From NCBI GenBank assembly GCA_947474905.1, contig CANJKQ010000065.1:1-6336 (forward strand): a stretch of 6,336 nt of DNA, read 5' to 3'. The stretch's first letter is position 1. Every line of letters begins with the position of its first letter. Shown one piece after another: positions 1 to 5,514 of this stretch. The stretch is from Pseudomonadota bacterium (GTDB lineage Bacteria; Pseudomonadota; Alphaproteobacteria; Sphingomonadales; Sphingomonadaceae). A program made the translations under genes and the position numbers. The notes under the pieces are model-generated. The model made no database searches. It was not told the origin of the DNA and saw nothing but the letters and a program-made list of their open reading frames with translations.

Positions 1-435
1 CCGCGCGCGGCGATGGAGGTGTTGCGCAGCGTCGCGATCACGCCTGAGCGCGGGGTGGAGGGCGATTGCAAGGGGCGCTTCAAGCCCGGCGGGCGCAATC
101 GGCGGCAAGTCACGCTGATCGAGCGGGGCGATTGGGACGCGGCGATGGCCGAACTGGGCATCGCCATCCCGTGGCAGGAACGGCGCGCCAATCTGCTGGT
201 TGACGGGCTGGACTTGCCGCAGATCGCGGGCGCGGTGCTACGCATCGGTGCGGTGCGGCTGATCGTGATGGTGGAATGCGATCCCTGCCAGCGGATGGAC
301 GCGCTCCACCCAGGCTTGCGGGCGGCGTTGCGGCCGGATTGGCGTGGCGGGGTGTGCTGCCGGGTGTTGAGCGGCGGTGTCATCACCGTTGGCGATCGTG
401 TTGAAATCGAACAGGAAACGGAGCAGGCGGCGTGA
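1..435 (+). CDS. MOSC-domain protein, 5' end missing
   Basis: The reading frame is open from the first base, and four codons (PRAA) precede the first ATG at 13, so the gene very probably starts upstream of the window. The visible 144 residues carry the MOSC core: a GVEGD turn followed by a basic stretch and RRQVTLI near the start, then ECDPCQRMD with Cys93 and Cys96 (visible numbering), a PGLR segment, [10 protein letters not shown], and a closing [16 protein letters not shown] domains are beta-rich modules found in molybdenum cofactor sulfurases and in stand-alone proteins; in the family a conserved cysteine is thought to carry sulfur or contact the cofactor. The substrate of this small stand-alone form cannot be told from sequence. 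Its stop codon overlaps the GTG start of pgk by 4 nt (GTGA), suggesting coupled translation. The family call is firm; the exact role is unknown. Confidence 0.85.
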   Translation, partial: PRAAMEVLRSVAITPERGVEGDCKGRFKPGGRNRRQVTLIERGDWDAAMAELGIAIPWQERRANLLVDGLDLPQIAGAVLRIGAVRLIVMVECDPCQRMDALHPGLRAALRPDWRGGVCCRVLSGGVITVGDRVEIEQETEQAA

Positions 436-1625
436 GCAATTTCCGGACGCTGGATGACATGGGCGACATCGCCGGCAAGCGCGTGCTGGTCCGCGAAGAC
501 CTGAACGTGCCGATGGCCGATGGCAAAGTGACCGACGACACGCGGCTGCGTGCGGCGGTGCCGACCATCGCCGAACTGGCTGACCGGGGCGCCAAGGTGC
601 TCGTCCTCGCGCATTTCGGCCGCCCCAAAGCGCCAAGCGCCGAATTCAGCCTGGCGCAGATCGCCCAGCCCCTATCGGCGGTGCTTGGCCGACCGGTGCG
701 CTATATCGACTGGGAAGGCGATGCCGCTGCGGTGGCGACCCTCAACAATGGCGATGTCGCGGTGCTGGAAAATACTCGTTTCTTCGGCGGCGAGGAAAAG
801 AATGCGCCCGAGGTGGTCGATCGCTTCGCCGCTTTGGGCGACCTTTACGTCAACGACGCCTTTTCAGCCGCCCATCGCGCGCACGCCTCAACCGAGGGGC
901 TGGCGCATCGGCTGCCCGCCTTCGCCGGTCGGCAGATGGAAGCCGAGCTCGACGCGCTCGACAAGGCGCTGGGCAATCCCGAGCATCCGGTCGCCGCGGT
1001 GGTCGGCGGCGCCAAGGTGTCGACCAAGCTCGACGTGCTGACCCATCTGGTCGCCAAGGTCGATCACCTGATCATCGGCGGCGGCATGGCCAACACCTTC
1101 CTCGCGGCGCGTGGGGTGAATGTCGGCAAGAGCCTGTGCGAGCATGAGTTGACCGGCACGGCCGACGCGATTTTCGAAGCAGCAGACAAGGCGGGCTGCA
1201 CCATCCACCTGCCCTATGACGTGGTGGTGGCGAAGGAATTTGCGCCCAATCCGCCGAGCCTGCGGACCTGCAACGTCCATGAGGTGGCTGACGATGAGAT
1301 GATCCTCGACATCGGCCCCGCCGCGGTCGAGGCATTGGCCGATGTCCTCAAGACGTGCCGAACCTTGGTGTGGAACGGCCCGCTTGGCGCGTTCGAGACG
1401 CCGCCGTTCGACAAGGCGACGGTCGCGCTCGCCAAAACGGCGGCGGCGCTGACGCAGGACGGCTCGCTGGTGTCGGTGGCGGGCGGCGGCGATACTGTCG
1501 CGGCGCTCAATCAGGCGGGCGTGGCGGGCGCGTTCAGCTTCGTCTCGACCGCCGGCGGCGCTTTCCTGGAATGGATGGAGGGCAAGGAATTGCCCGGCGT
1601 GGCGGCATTGGCGCGATCACATTAA
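432..1625 (+). CDS. pgk: Phosphoglycerate kinase
   Basis: This enzyme interconverts 1,3-bisphosphoglycerate + ADP and 3-phosphoglycerate + ATP in the cytoplasm, in glycolysis and gluconeogenesis. The 397-residue length is normal for bacterial PGK. The N-terminal substrate lobe shows LVREDLNVP (Arg21, Asp23, Asn25), [10 protein letters not shown], the HFGRPK loop (61-66), [13 protein letters not shown] and [15 protein letters not shown]. The C-terminal nucleotide lobe shows GGAKVSTK (192-199), the [10 protein letters not shown] turn, [14 protein letters not shown] (351-355) and [10 protein letters not shown] (from Ser372), ending GKELPGV. HFGRPK replaces the commoner HLGRPK and Glu22 sits where Val or Ala is usual; both look like lineage variants, and all substrate-binding residues I can identify are kept. 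The GTG start at 432 overlaps the upstream stop; a GGAG at 420-423 lies 8 nt ahead of it. Fda follows 109 nt downstream. Confidence 0.98.
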   Translation: MSNFRTLDDMGDIAGKRVLVREDLNVPMADGKVTDDTRLRAAVPTIAELADRGAKVLVLAHFGRPKAPSAEFSLAQIAQPLSAVLGRPVRYIDWEGDAAAVATLNNGDVAVLENTRFFGGEEKNAPEVVDRFAALGDLYVNDAFSAAHRAHASTEGLAHRLPAFAGRQMEAELDALDKALGNPEHPVAAVVGGAKVSTKLDVLTHLVAKVDHLIIGGGMANTFLAARGVNVGKSLCEHELTGTADAIFEAADKAGCTIHLPYDVVVAKEFAPNPPSLRTCNVHEVADDEMILDIGPAAVEALADVLKTCRTLVWNGPLGAFETPPFDKATVALAKTAAALTQDGSLVSVAGGGDTVAALNQAGVAGAFSFVSTAGGAFLEWMEGKELPGVAALARSH

Positions 1626-1650
1626 CGCGTCGTACAGGTAATGGATTGCG

Positions 1651-1680
1651 CCACGGCGCATACGAATGCGCTTGTCGTGG
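1651..1680 (+). other. Stem-loop between pgk and fda
   Basis: CCACG (1651-1655) can pair with CGTGG (1676-1680). Inside it GCGCAT (1656-1661) pairs with ATGCGC (1666-1671) around an ACGA loop, leaving only a 4-nt bulge (TTGT, 1672-1675). That makes 11 base pairs starting 26 nt after the pgk stop. No T-run follows, so it is not a classical intrinsic terminator. It could weaken read-through, protect the pgk 3' end, or be a chance structure in GC-rich DNA. It overlaps the -35-like part of the possible fda promoter. Confidence 0.4.
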
Positions 1681-1699
1681 GCGATGGCGATGCTATCCG
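1671..1699 (+). promoter_or_regulatory. Possible promoter for fda
   Basis: CTTGTC at 1671-1676 and CTATCCG at 1693-1699 have almost the spacing of the CTTGCC/CTAAAG elements upstream of efp and nuoA (1 nt shorter). Transcription would begin near 1705, giving a leader of about 30 nt before the aldolase ATG at 1735. This would exclude upstream in-frame starts such as 1666. The match is weak and the assignment is inference. Confidence 0.3.
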
Positions 1700-1734
1700 C
1701 CGCGCATCGACCAATCATGCAGGGACCACCGCTC

Positions 1735-2640
1735 ATGGATTTCGCCCAGATGAAGGCCAAGATCGCCACCGGCAACGGCTTTATCGCCGCGTTGGACCAG
1801 TCGGGCGGGTCGACGCCCAAGGCGCTGAAGGGCTATGGCATTGAGGAGGGCGCCTGGGGATCGGACGAGGAGATGTTCGGCCTCATCCACGCCATGCGCA
1901 GCCGCATCATCACCTCGCCCGCCTTCACCGGCGACAAGGTGCTGGGCGCGATCCTGTTCGAGCGCACGATGGACGGCACCGTCGGTGGCAAGCCGACGCC
2001 GCAGGCGCTGATCGATCGTGGCGTCGTGCCCTTCATCAAGATCGACAAGGGGCTGGAGGACGAGGCGAACGGCGTGCAGCTGATGAAGCCGATGCCGGGG
2101 CTCGACGCGCTGCTCGCCCGCGCCAAGGGGCTGGGCGTGTTTGGCACCAAGGAGCGGTCGGTCATCAACCTCGCCAATGCCACGGGCATCGCGGCGGTGG
2201 TCGCGCAGCAATTCGAGGTGGCGCAGCAAGTGCTGGCGGCGGGGCTGGTGCCGATCATCGAGCCCGAGGTGAACATCAAGTCGCCCGAGCGCGCGGCGGC
2301 TGATACGCTGCTGCGCGACGAATTGCTGAAGGCGCTCGATGCGATGGCGGGGGATGAGCAGGTGATGCTCAAGCTCTCGATTCCCGCCGAGCCCTGCCTG
2401 TTCGACGCGCTGGTTGCCCACCCGCGCGTGCTGCGCGTCGTCGCGCTGTCGGGCGGCTATGCCCGCCCTGAGGCGTGCGCCGAGCTTGCCAGGAACAAGG
2501 GCATGATCGCCAGCTTCAGCCGCGCGCTGCTCGAGGATCTGCGCTATCAGATGACCGATGCCGAATTCGATGCGGCGCTGGGCGCGGCGATCGACGAGAT
2601 CCATGCCGCGTCGGTGGAGAAGGTTACCGAGGCGGCGTGA
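1735..2640 (+). CDS. fda: Class I fructose-bisphosphate aldolase
   Basis: It cleaves or forms fructose 1,6-bisphosphate from glyceraldehyde 3-phosphate and dihydroxyacetone phosphate through a lysine Schiff base, without metal. The 301-residue protein matches, from memory, the short bacterial class I aldolases such as Staphylococcus Fda along its length: GFIAALDQSGGSTPKAL (Asp21, Lys29), GAILFERTMD, VPFIKIDKGLE (Lys102, Lys105), NGVQLMKP, FGTKERS, GLVPIIEPEVNI with the acid/base Glu176, VMLKLSIPAEP with the Schiff-base Lys213, VALSGGY, and the C-terminal IASFSRAL. ATG 1735 is preferred because AGGGA (1721-1725) lies 9 nt before it and homologues begin just ahead of the GFIAALDQSGG block; starts at 1666 or 1717 would only add unrelated residues. 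Following pgk on the same strand, it fits a glycolytic/gluconeogenic cluster. In sphingomonads, which mostly use the Entner-Doudoroff route, a gluconeogenic role is plausible. Confidence 0.96.
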   Translation: MDFAQMKAKIATGNGFIAALDQSGGSTPKALKGYGIEEGAWGSDEEMFGLIHAMRSRIITSPAFTGDKVLGAILFERTMDGTVGGKPTPQALIDRGVVPFIKIDKGLEDEANGVQLMKPMPGLDALLARAKGLGVFGTKERSVINLANATGIAAVVAQQFEVAQQVLAAGLVPIIEPEVNIKSPERAAADTLLRDELLKALDAMAGDEQVMLKLSIPAEPCLFDALVAHPRVLRVVALSGGYARPEACAELARNKGMIASFSRALLEDLRYQMTDAEFDAALGAAIDEIHAASVEKVTEAA

Positions 2641-2652
2641 CGATAGCGGGCG

Positions 2653-2682
2653 TTTGACGTCTGCCGCCGGGGCGTTAATCGG
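2653..2682 (+). promoter_or_regulatory. Possible promoter for thiE
   Basis: TTTGACG at 2653-2659 (TTGACG matches 5 of 6 bases of the sigma-70 -35 consensus) is followed by GTTAATC at 2674-2680. A TAA core lies 23 nt from the start of the upstream box, against 24 nt in the efp and nuoA elements. Transcription would begin at or just before the thiE ATG at 2688, implying a leaderless message. The -10 match is weak, so read-through from fda, only 47 nt upstream, is an equally good explanation. Confidence 0.3.
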
Positions 2683-2687
2683 GCGCG

Positions 2688-3371
2688 ATGACCGATGATG
2701 ATCCCCTGGGCCCGCTCGACCCGGATTTCGCTGCCCAGTTCGTGCGGGATGACCGGCGGCCGCCGTGCCAGCTTTACCTCATCTCGCCGCTGGAGGTTGG
2801 CGGTGCGTTCCCGGATCGGCTGGCGCGCGCGCTGGAGGCGGGGCCGGTGGCGGCGTTTCAATTCCGCGTCAAGGATATCGACCAGCACAGCGCCGCGCGG
2901 CTGGCCGAGCCGCTGCAGCGGATTTGCGCCGACCATGACGTGGCGTTCATCGTCAATGACTCGATCGCGCTCGCCAAAAGGCTGGGCGCCGATGGCGTTC
3001 ATCTGGGGCAGGACGACGGCGATGTCCGCGAGGCACGGGCGGCGCTTGGCCCCACCGCTCAGATCGGCGTGACGTGCCACAACAGCCGCCATCTCGCGAT
3101 GGAAGCGGGCGAGGCGGGGGCGGATTATGTCGCGTTCGGCGCCTTTTACCCGACCGAAACCAAAACGGTCGAGCATCACGCCGAACCGGTGCTGCTGAGC
3201 TGGTGGTCATCGCTGTTCGAGCTGCCCTGCGTGGCGATTGGCGGCATCACGCCAGCCAATGCCGCGCCGCTGGTGGCGGCGGGCGCGGACTTCCTCGCGG
3301 TATCGGGCGCGGTATGGGGCGGCGACGAAGCGGCAGCGGTGCGCGCCTTTGCCGAGGTTCTTGGTCGCTAG
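2688..3371 (+). CDS. thiE: Thiamine phosphate synthase
   Basis: It joins the pyrimidine pyrophosphate (HMP-PP) and thiazole phosphate halves of thiamine to give thiamine phosphate, in the cytoplasm. The 227-residue protein has a TIM-barrel pattern: QLYLISPL (beta 1, from 28), AAFQFRVKD with Arg60 and Lys62, AFIVNDSIALA with Asn90 and Asp91, GADGVHLGQDD (101-110), IGVTCHN (126-132), GADYVAFGAFYPTETKT with Lys159, and CVAIGGIT (181-188). These line up with pyrophosphate and Mg-binding residues known from Bacillus ThiE, which argues for a true synthase rather than the related TenI regulator. It differs in RVK for the usual REK and in Thr129 where Ser is usual. About 25 residues precede the first strand. 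No Shine-Dalgarno sequence is visible before the ATG. It lies between an aldolase and a toxin-antitoxin pair, with no other thiamine gene in view. Confidence 0.93.
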   Translation: MTDDDPLGPLDPDFAAQFVRDDRRPPCQLYLISPLEVGGAFPDRLARALEAGPVAAFQFRVKDIDQHSAARLAEPLQRICADHDVAFIVNDSIALAKRLGADGVHLGQDDGDVREARAALGPTAQIGVTCHNSRHLAMEAGEAGADYVAFGAFYPTETKTVEHHAEPVLLSWWSSLFELPCVAIGGITPANAAPLVAAGADFLAVSGAVWGGDEAAAVRAFAEVLGR

Positions 3372-3388
3372 GCCCGGTCGTGATATCG
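3360..3388 (+). promoter_or_regulatory. Possible promoter for the toxin-antitoxin pair
   Basis: CTTGGTC at 3360-3366, inside the end of thiE, is followed by GATATCG at 3382-3388. The TATCG core begins 24 nt after the start of the first box, as in the efp and nuoA elements. The predicted start of transcription would fall at about 3395, right at the antitoxin ATG (3396), which has no Shine-Dalgarno sequence. GATATC is also a short palindrome that a repressor could use. Both boxes are poor matches to consensus. Confidence 0.3.
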
Positions 3389-3395
3389 TGTCGCC

Positions 3396-3590
3396 ATGGC
3401 CAAGCTCTCTCCCATCGAGTCCGAATTCGAGACCACCGAACAGGCCGAGGCCTATGACGCCTGGTTCCGCGCCAAGGTGCAGGCGGTGCTCGATGATCCC
3501 CGGCCCGGTATTCCGCATGATGAGGCGATGGCCGAATTGAGCAGACGACTGGAGGCGAGACGACGTGCTGCCGGTCCGGTGGAGCGATAA
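3396..3590 (+). CDS. Type II antitoxin, PaaA2-like
   Basis: This 64-residue acidic-then-basic protein carries SPIESEFET (5-13), YDAWFRAKV (20-28) and DDPRPGIPHDEAMAEL (33-48). From memory the same blocks occur in PaaA2, the antitoxin of the E. coli O157 paaR2-paaA2-parE2 module, and in small RelB-annotated antitoxins. Such proteins bind and neutralise a RelE/ParE-fold toxin through mostly disordered, helical segments. No ribbon-helix-helix, helix-turn-helix or AbrB-type DNA-binding domain is visible, so by itself it may not repress its own promoter. The toxin start lies inside this gene (26-nt overlap), and a GGAGG at 3551-3555 within it serves the toxin. It begins 24 nt after thiE. The last 16 codons contain several AGA and CGA arginine codons, uncommon in neighbouring genes. 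The role rests on motif resemblance plus the adjacent toxin. Confidence 0.82.
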   Translation: MAKLSPIESEFETTEQAEAYDAWFRAKVQAVLDDPRPGIPHDEAMAELSRRLEARRRAAGPVER

Positions 3591-3840
3591 AGCGCTCGAC
3601 GATCTTGAAGAGATCGTCGGCTATATCGAACAGCGAAATTTTCTGGCGGCGCAACGTCTTCGCGAGCTTGTCGAAGGGGTAGCAGAGCGTTTGCCTGACC
3701 ATCCCTTCCTCTATCGTCGCGGGCGTGTTCCCGAAACGCGGGAAGCAGTCGTCCATCCGAATTATATTGTGGTTTATCGGGTTGGCGACCGGGCGATCGA
3801 CATCGTCGCCGTTGTTCATGCCCGCCAGCAATATCCCTGA
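3565..3840 (+). CDS. RelE/ParE-superfamily toxin
   Basis: The 91-residue protein has the typical small toxin layout: a first strand WSDKALDDLEEIVGYI (6-21) with a helical hairpin, NFLAAQRL (25-32), a linker PDHPFLYRRGRVPETREAVV (44-63, with Arg54 and Arg59), then strands YIVVYRV (67-73) and IDIVAVVHARQQYP (78-91). The GRV..TRE block and the H-R-Q-x-x-P ending are hallmarks of the family. ParE members poison DNA gyrase and RelE members cut mRNA on the ribosome; the sequence alone does not settle which, though pairing with a PaaA2-like antitoxin hints at the ParE side. The start is GTG, 9 nt after GGAGG at 3551-3555, so translation is probably coupled to the antitoxin. About 39 of 91 codons end in A or T, against 5 of the first 61 in fda, suggesting recent acquisition. 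Confidence 0.88.
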   Translation: MLPVRWSDKALDDLEEIVGYIEQRNFLAAQRLRELVEGVAERLPDHPFLYRRGRVPETREAVVHPNYIVVYRVGDRAIDIVAVVHARQQYP

Positions 3841-3852
3841 ATGCGCGACCCG

Positions 3853-3881
3853 CTTGCCCCCGGCGCGCGCCGTCGCTAAAG
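3853..3881 (+). promoter_or_regulatory. Probable promoter for efp
   Basis: CTTGCCCC (3853-3860), 15 nt, then CTAAAG (3876-3881). The same two boxes with exactly the same separation occur upstream of nuoA (5661-5689). Transcription would start near 3888, giving a leader of about 30 nt that contains the purine-rich AGGCAGGG just ahead of the ATG at 3919. As I recall, housekeeping promoters in sphingomonads often look like this. A separate promoter would uncouple efp from the toxin gene that ends 13 nt upstream of the first box. Confidence 0.55.
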
Positions 3882-3918
3882 GCGCCGCTTCTCGCTCTTT
3901 CAATCAGCAGGCAGGGTC

Positions 3919-4482
3919 ATGAAGATCAGCGGCGTGGACATTCGTCCCGGCAACATCATCGAATATGAAGGCGGCATCTGGCGCGCGGTCAAAATCCAGC
4001 ACACCCAGCCGGGCAAGGGCGGCGCCTATATGCAGGTCGAAATGAAGAACCTGCGCGACGGCCGCAAGACCAATGTCCGCTTCCGCTCGGCCGAAACGGT
4101 GGAGCGCGTGCGGCTCGACACCAAGGATTTCCAGTTCCTCTATCCCGAAGGCGACATGCTCGTCTTCATGGACAAGGACACCTATGAGCAGACGACTCTG
4201 CCGCGCGATTTGCTGGGTGATGCCGCCGCGTTCCTGCAGGACGGTATGGACGTGGTGATGGAGCTCTATGACGAAGAGCCGATCAGCGTGCAGCTGCCCG
4301 ATACCATTGAGGCGACGATCGTCGAGGCCGATGCGGTGGTGAAGGGGCAGACCGCCTCGTCCAGCTACAAGCCCGCTATGCTCGACAATGGCGTCCGCGT
4401 GATGGTGCCGCCGCATATCGGCGCGGGCACGCGGATCGTGGTCGATGTGTACGAGCAGACGTACGTCCGTCGCGCTGATTGA
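3919..4482 (+). CDS. efp: Elongation factor P
   Basis: EF-P binds the ribosome between the P and E sites and relieves stalling at consecutive prolines. The 187 residues give the standard three beta-barrel domains: an N-terminal KOW-like domain (about 1-62) beginning [21 protein letters not shown], a middle OB domain (about 65-125) with [15 protein letters not shown], and a C-terminal OB domain (about 130-187) with the signature segment [26 protein letters not shown]. The loop that reaches the tRNA acceptor end is PGKGG (31-35), with Lys33 at the position of E. coli Lys34, which is beta-lysylated there. Whether Lys33 is modified here cannot be told, as no modification gene is in the window. 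Residue 30 is Gln where the E. coli protein has Lys. AGGCAGGG upstream supports ATG 3919. Confidence 0.98.
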   Translation: MKISGVDIRPGNIIEYEGGIWRAVKIQHTQPGKGGAYMQVEMKNLRDGRKTNVRFRSAETVERVRLDTKDFQFLYPEGDMLVFMDKDTYEQTTLPRDLLGDAAAFLQDGMDVVMELYDEEPISVQLPDTIEATIVEADAVVKGQTASSSYKPAMLDNGVRVMVPPHIGAGTRIVVDVYEQTYVRRAD

Positions 4483-4489
4483 GGCCGAG

Positions 4490-4521
4490 CGGACGAGTCA
4501 GATAGCGGCGCTATCTGTCCG
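4490..4521 (+). terminator. Stem-loop after efp, possible transcript end
   Basis: AGATAGC (4500-4506) pairs perfectly with GCTATCT (4510-4516) around a GGC loop. Outside it CGGAC (4490-4494) pairs with GTCCG (4517-4521), leaving a one-sided 5-nt bulge (4495-4499). The structure begins 8 nt after the efp stop. It lacks a T-run on the 3' side, so termination without Rho is unlikely to be strong; it may rather protect or trim the efp 3' end. Confidence 0.4.
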
Positions 4522-4525
4522 ATCC

Positions 4526-4617
4526 GCCGGCCCGGCCGGCGCGCAAGGCGCGACCGACGGCGCAGGCTTTGCCTGCGGCGCTGCTGGGGAAGGGGGCGGC
4601 CCCAATTGTACCGCCCC
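4526..4617 (+). repeat. Chain of GC-rich palindromes
   Basis: Four further hairpins follow one another. GCCGGCC and GGCCGGC meet around a single C (4526-4540). CGCGC and GCGCG flank AAG (4540-4552). CGCAGGC and GCCTGCG flank TTT (4561-4577). GGGGCGG and CCGCCCC flank an 11-nt loop (4593-4617). No convincing reading frame crosses the region. It resembles the mosaic palindromic (REP/BIME-like) spacers common in GC-rich proteobacteria, but whether these units recur elsewhere in the genome cannot be seen from here. Confidence 0.55.
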
Positions 4618-4635
4618 GCTCGGCCCCTCTCCCAA

Positions 4636-4659
4636 CCCTCTCCCCTGAAGGGGAGAGGG
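4636..4659 (+). repeat. Perfect 10-bp hairpin ahead of the phosphatase gene
   Basis: CCCTCTCCCC (4636-4645) and GGGGAGAGGG (4650-4659) are exact reverse complements around a TGAA loop. This CCCTCTCCCC...GGGGAGAGGG unit is a widespread intergenic palindrome in proteobacteria, as far as I recall. It ends 14 nt before the ATG at 4674. Its 3' arm is the strongest purine-rich, Shine-Dalgarno-like tract upstream of that gene, so folding could hide it. No T-run follows. Confidence 0.7.
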
Positions 4660-4673
4660 CTAGAAAGTAAGAA

Positions 4674-5486
4674 ATGCCCTCCCATTCCGGCCTGCTCACC
4701 ATCATGGACCGCGCCGCGCGCAAGGCAGCGCCGCGGTTGCGGCGTGACTTCAACGAAGTCCAGCACCTGCAGGTGAGCCGCAAGGGCCCCGCCGATTTCG
4801 TCTCGATGGCCGATAAGCGCTGCGAGGACACGCTGGTCGAGGAACTGCGCAAGGCGCGGCCCGACTGGGGCTTTCTGCTCGAGGAAGGCGGCGAGATTGC
4901 CGGCGATCCCAACAAGCCGCGCTTCATCATCGATCCGCTCGACGGCACCAGCAATTTCCTCCACGGCATCCCGCACTTCGCCATTTCGATCGCGGTCGAG
5001 GAGCCGCTCGCCAATGGCAAGCGCGAGATGACGACGGGCCTGATCTATCAGCCGCTGACCGATGAGAGCTTCTGGGCCGAAAGGGGCCGGGGGGCATGGT
5101 TGCAAGACCAGCGCCTGCGCGTGTCGGCGCGGCGCGATTTGTCGGAAGCCTTGATCGCGACCGGCATTCCGTTTCTGGGCCATGGCGATTTCGCGCAGTG
5201 GAGCCGGATTTTCGGCGCTGTGGCCCCCGAAGTGGCGGGCATCCGCCGGCTGGGCTCGGCGGCGCTCGACCTCGCCTGGGTCGCGGCAGGGCGGTTTGAC
5301 GGGTTTTGGGAAAGCGACCTCAAGCTGTGGGACGTGGCGGCGGGCATGCTGCTGGTCCGCGAGGCGGGCGGCTATCTCACCGATTTCCGCGGTGGCGACC
5401 GCATGGTTGAGCGCAGCGAGTATCTGGCGGGCAATGACGGCCTGCATTCGCGCCTCCACAAGCTGGTCGCGGGGGCGCTGCGGTAG
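4674..5486 (+). CDS. suhB: Inositol monophosphatase family protein, SuhB-like
   Basis: The family uses two or three Mg ions to hydrolyse myo-inositol phosphates and related sugar phosphates; in E. coli SuhB also takes part in ribosomal RNA transcription antitermination. The 270-residue length fits. Metal-site motifs are all present: LLEEGGE with Glu70/Glu71, IDPLDGTSNFLHGIP with Asp87 and Asp90 (85-100), and LWDVAAGMLLVREAGG with Asp220. The segments VSRKGPADFVSMAD (34-47) and TGIPFLG are also typical. The first ATG is chosen because the SGLLTIMDRAARKA start looks like sphingomonad homologues, though the Shine-Dalgarno is poor: only GAAAG-type purines lie at the normal distance and the better GGGGAGAGGG is in a hairpin 14 nt away. 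Substrate specificity within the family (inositol phosphate, PAP, fructose bisphosphate) is not fixed by sequence, so the symbol is tentative. Confidence 0.9.
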   Translation: MPSHSGLLTIMDRAARKAAPRLRRDFNEVQHLQVSRKGPADFVSMADKRCEDTLVEELRKARPDWGFLLEEGGEIAGDPNKPRFIIDPLDGTSNFLHGIPHFAISIAVEEPLANGKREMTTGLIYQPLTDESFWAERGRGAWLQDQRLRVSARRDLSEALIATGIPFLGHGDFAQWSRIFGAVAPEVAGIRRLGSAALDLAWVAAGRFDGFWESDLKLWDVAAGMLLVREAGGYLTDFRGGDRMVERSEYLAGNDGLHSRLHKLVAGALR

Positions 5487-5514
5487 GTCGCGCGGCTGAA
5501 CCGTCAAAGTTCAT

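Noticed and set aside
888..1280. Antisense open frame opposite pgk
   Set aside because: Shadow of the pgk frame with no motif or start-site support.
1666..1734. Upstream in-frame start for the aldolase, adding 23 residues
   Set aside because: The added residues do not look like the family, and a better ribosome binding site (AGGGA, 1721-1725) precedes the ATG at 1735.
1693..2604. Long antisense open frame (303 codons) opposite fda
   Set aside because: It mirrors the coding frame of a clear aldolase in GC-rich DNA, is rich in Arg, His, Leu and Gln, and shows no domain I recognise.
2641..2687. Thiamine pyrophosphate riboswitch before thiE
   Set aside because: The gap is only 47 nt, too short for the aptamer, and I see no CUGAGA-type conserved core.
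3247..3903. 218-codon antisense open frame over the thiE end and the toxin-antitoxin pair
   Set aside because: The + strand genes here have family motifs; the antisense product is Arg/Pro-rich and unrecognisable.
4365..5507. 380-codon antisense open frame spanning the end of efp, the hairpin gap and the phosphatase gene
   Set aside because: It crosses two confident genes and a repeat-rich spacer, has low-complexity Arg/Ala composition and no motif; GC-rich codon bias opposite real genes explains its length.
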